Source of the DNA: Armatimonadota bacterium
GTDB taxonomy: Bacteria; Cloacimonadota; Cloacimonadia; Cloacimonadales; TCS61
Assembly: GCA_030612605.1 (NCBI GenBank)
Contig: JAUWNO010000126.1
Location: forward strand, 1-6,516
Length of the DNA: 6,516 nucleotides
Reading direction: 5' to 3'
The notes under the pieces were generated by a model. That model made no database searches. It was not told the DNA's origin and saw only the letters and a list, made by a program, of their open reading frames with translations. Below are positions 5,506-6,516 of the stretch, in pieces (position 1 is the first letter of the stretch; the number at the start of each line of letters is the position of its first letter). The position numbers were made by a program, and so were the translations under genes.

Positions 5506-6516
5506 CTACTCTGCTATTTTAAAGGTTTTTCGTAATTCAAACTCGGCTTTTTTACCCTCATTCCATTGTTGGATGGGGCGCAAATAACCGACCACTCGCG
5601 AGTAAATCTCACAACTTTCTCTGCAAATCGGGCAAATAGCATGCTCTCCGTCCAGGTATCCGTGGGTCTGGCAAACACTGAATGTAGGTGAAAAAGTAAA
5701 ATATGGTAATTTGTAATTGTTGCAGATTTTATTAATCAGACCTTTTAAACTTTCAGAATTTGTAATGCGTTCACCCACGAATAAGTGCAGAACCGTTCCG
5801 CCGGTATATTTTGTTTGAATGTCATCCTGCAATTCCAAAGTTTCGAAGATATCATCGGAGAAATTTACCGGCAGTTGAGTGGAATTTGTATAAAATGGTT
5901 CATCTCCATCATTATTAGCCACGATAATATCAGGATATTTTGCTTTATCCAATCTGGCTAATCTATAGGTTGTTCCTTCTGCAGGAGTTGCTTCCAGGTT
6001 ATAATTGTTTCCGGTTTGTTCTTGAAATGTAATCAGTTTCTGTCGCATAAAATCCATAACTTCAACAGCAAATTTATGACCTTCTTCAGTACCGATGTTT
6101 TTTCCAAACAGATTTAAACAAGCCTCATTCATACCGATGAGACCGATAGTTGAAAAGTGATTTTTCCAATAATGATCGAAGCGCTCTTTAATATCCCGCA
6201 GATAAAATTTAGTGTATGGATAGAGATTATTTTCTGTAAATTTTTCCAGGATTTTCCGTTTTATTTCCAGGCTGTTTTTAGCTTTTTCCATCAGGATTTC
6301 AAGGTTTTCATAAAACTCTTTTTTCGTTTTAGATAGAAAAGCGATTCTGGGCATATTAATGGTAACAACACCAACAGAACCTGTAAGAGGATTTGCTCCA
6401 AAAAGTCCTCCTCCTTTTGCTTCCAGCTTCCTGGTGTCCAAACGCAAACGGCAGCACATAGAACGTGCATCATCAGGATCCATATCGGAATTTACAAAAT
6501 TGGAGAAATAGGGAAT
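5506..6516 (-). CDS. nrdD: Anaerobic ribonucleoside-triphosphate reductase, class III, C-terminal 337 residues (runs off right edge)
   Basis: The frame enters at 6516 and continues upstream of the first in-window ATG (6483): the residues before it, PYFSNFVNSD, are typical NrdD core, so that ATG is internal. The enzyme reduces NTPs to dNTPs with a glycyl radical. Visible residues 19-23 (SMCCR) carry a cysteine pair about 315 residues from the C-terminus, the position of the thiyl-radical cysteine in phage T4 NrdD. LEATPAEGTTYRLARLD near 160-177 and FYTNSTQLPV near 196-205 are substrate-site signatures. A zinc site follows with C283, H286, C296 and C299. RVVGYLRPIQQW carries the radical glycine at visible residue 311 (codon 5589-5587), 26 residues from the end. 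The protein ends KIAE with TAG. The N-terminal half, including any ATP-cone, is outside the window. It is co-transcribed with nrdG. Confidence 0.97.
   Translation of the reverse strand: MPYFSNFVNSDMDPDDARSMCCRLRLDTRKLEAKGGGLFGANPLTGSVGVVTINMPRIAFLSKTKKEFYENLEILMEKAKNSLEIKRKILEKFTENNLYPYTKFYLRDIKERFDHYWKNHFSTIGLIGMNEACLNLFGKNIGTEEGHKFAVEVMDFMRQKLITFQEQTGNNYNLEATPAEGTTYRLARLDKAKYPDIIVANNDGDEPFYTNSTQLPVNFSDDIFETLELQDDIQTKYTGGTVLHLFVGERITNSESLKGLINKICNNYKLPYFTFSPTFSVCQTHGYLDGEHAICPICRESCEIYSRVVGYLRPIQQWNEGKKAEFELRKTFKIAE

Overview
The window is a low-GC bacterial stretch in which every supported gene lies on the minus strand, so transcription runs from the right edge to the left. The gene content suggests a Gram-negative anaerobe or oxygen-tolerant anaerobe. 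A TonB-dependent receptor implies an outer membrane, and an oxygen-sensitive class III ribonucleotide reductase sits beside an oxygen-indifferent, cobalamin-dependent class II enzyme. The AT-rich style, the CarboxypepD-regulatory-domain receptor and the short 'CACGGAT/ATTCGTG' intergenic repeats would fit a candidate phylum such as Cloacimonadota, or a Bacteroidota/FCB-group relative. That placement is inference from memory, not a measurement.

Layout from right to left along the direction of transcription. (1) nrdD, 6516-5506: the C-terminal 337 residues of anaerobic ribonucleoside-triphosphate reductase, cut by the right edge. It carries the CCRLR cysteine pair, a zinc site and the C-terminal glycyl-radical motif. 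(2) nrdG, 5497-4808: its radical-SAM activase, 8 nt downstream and clearly in the same operon. (3) A 497-501 bp non-coding gap (4307/4319-4807) holding two 9-bp-period repeat tracts in opposite orientation. Between them is a roughly 100-bp symmetrical inverted-repeat element flanked by an 8-bp direct repeat. The nrdJ-proximal end has a candidate promoter. (4) nrdJ, 4306-2066: a complete 746-residue B12-dependent class II reductase, whose ribosome binding site points to ATG at 4306 and not to the upstream TTG at 4318. (5) A 154-bp gap with a 33-nt near-perfect palindrome just after nrdJ and a TTGACA-type promoter candidate. (6) The first 637 residues of a TonB-dependent outer-membrane receptor, 1911-1, cut by the left edge.

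Functionally, the locus is a deoxynucleotide-supply module. NrdD/NrdG make dNTPs under strict anoxia using a glycyl radical. NrdJ does so with adenosylcobalamin whether or not oxygen is present. The receptor next to nrdJ may import cobalamin or another large nutrient, but nothing in the visible sequence proves its substrate. The least explained part of the window is the nrdG-nrdJ gap with its MITE-like structured repeat.
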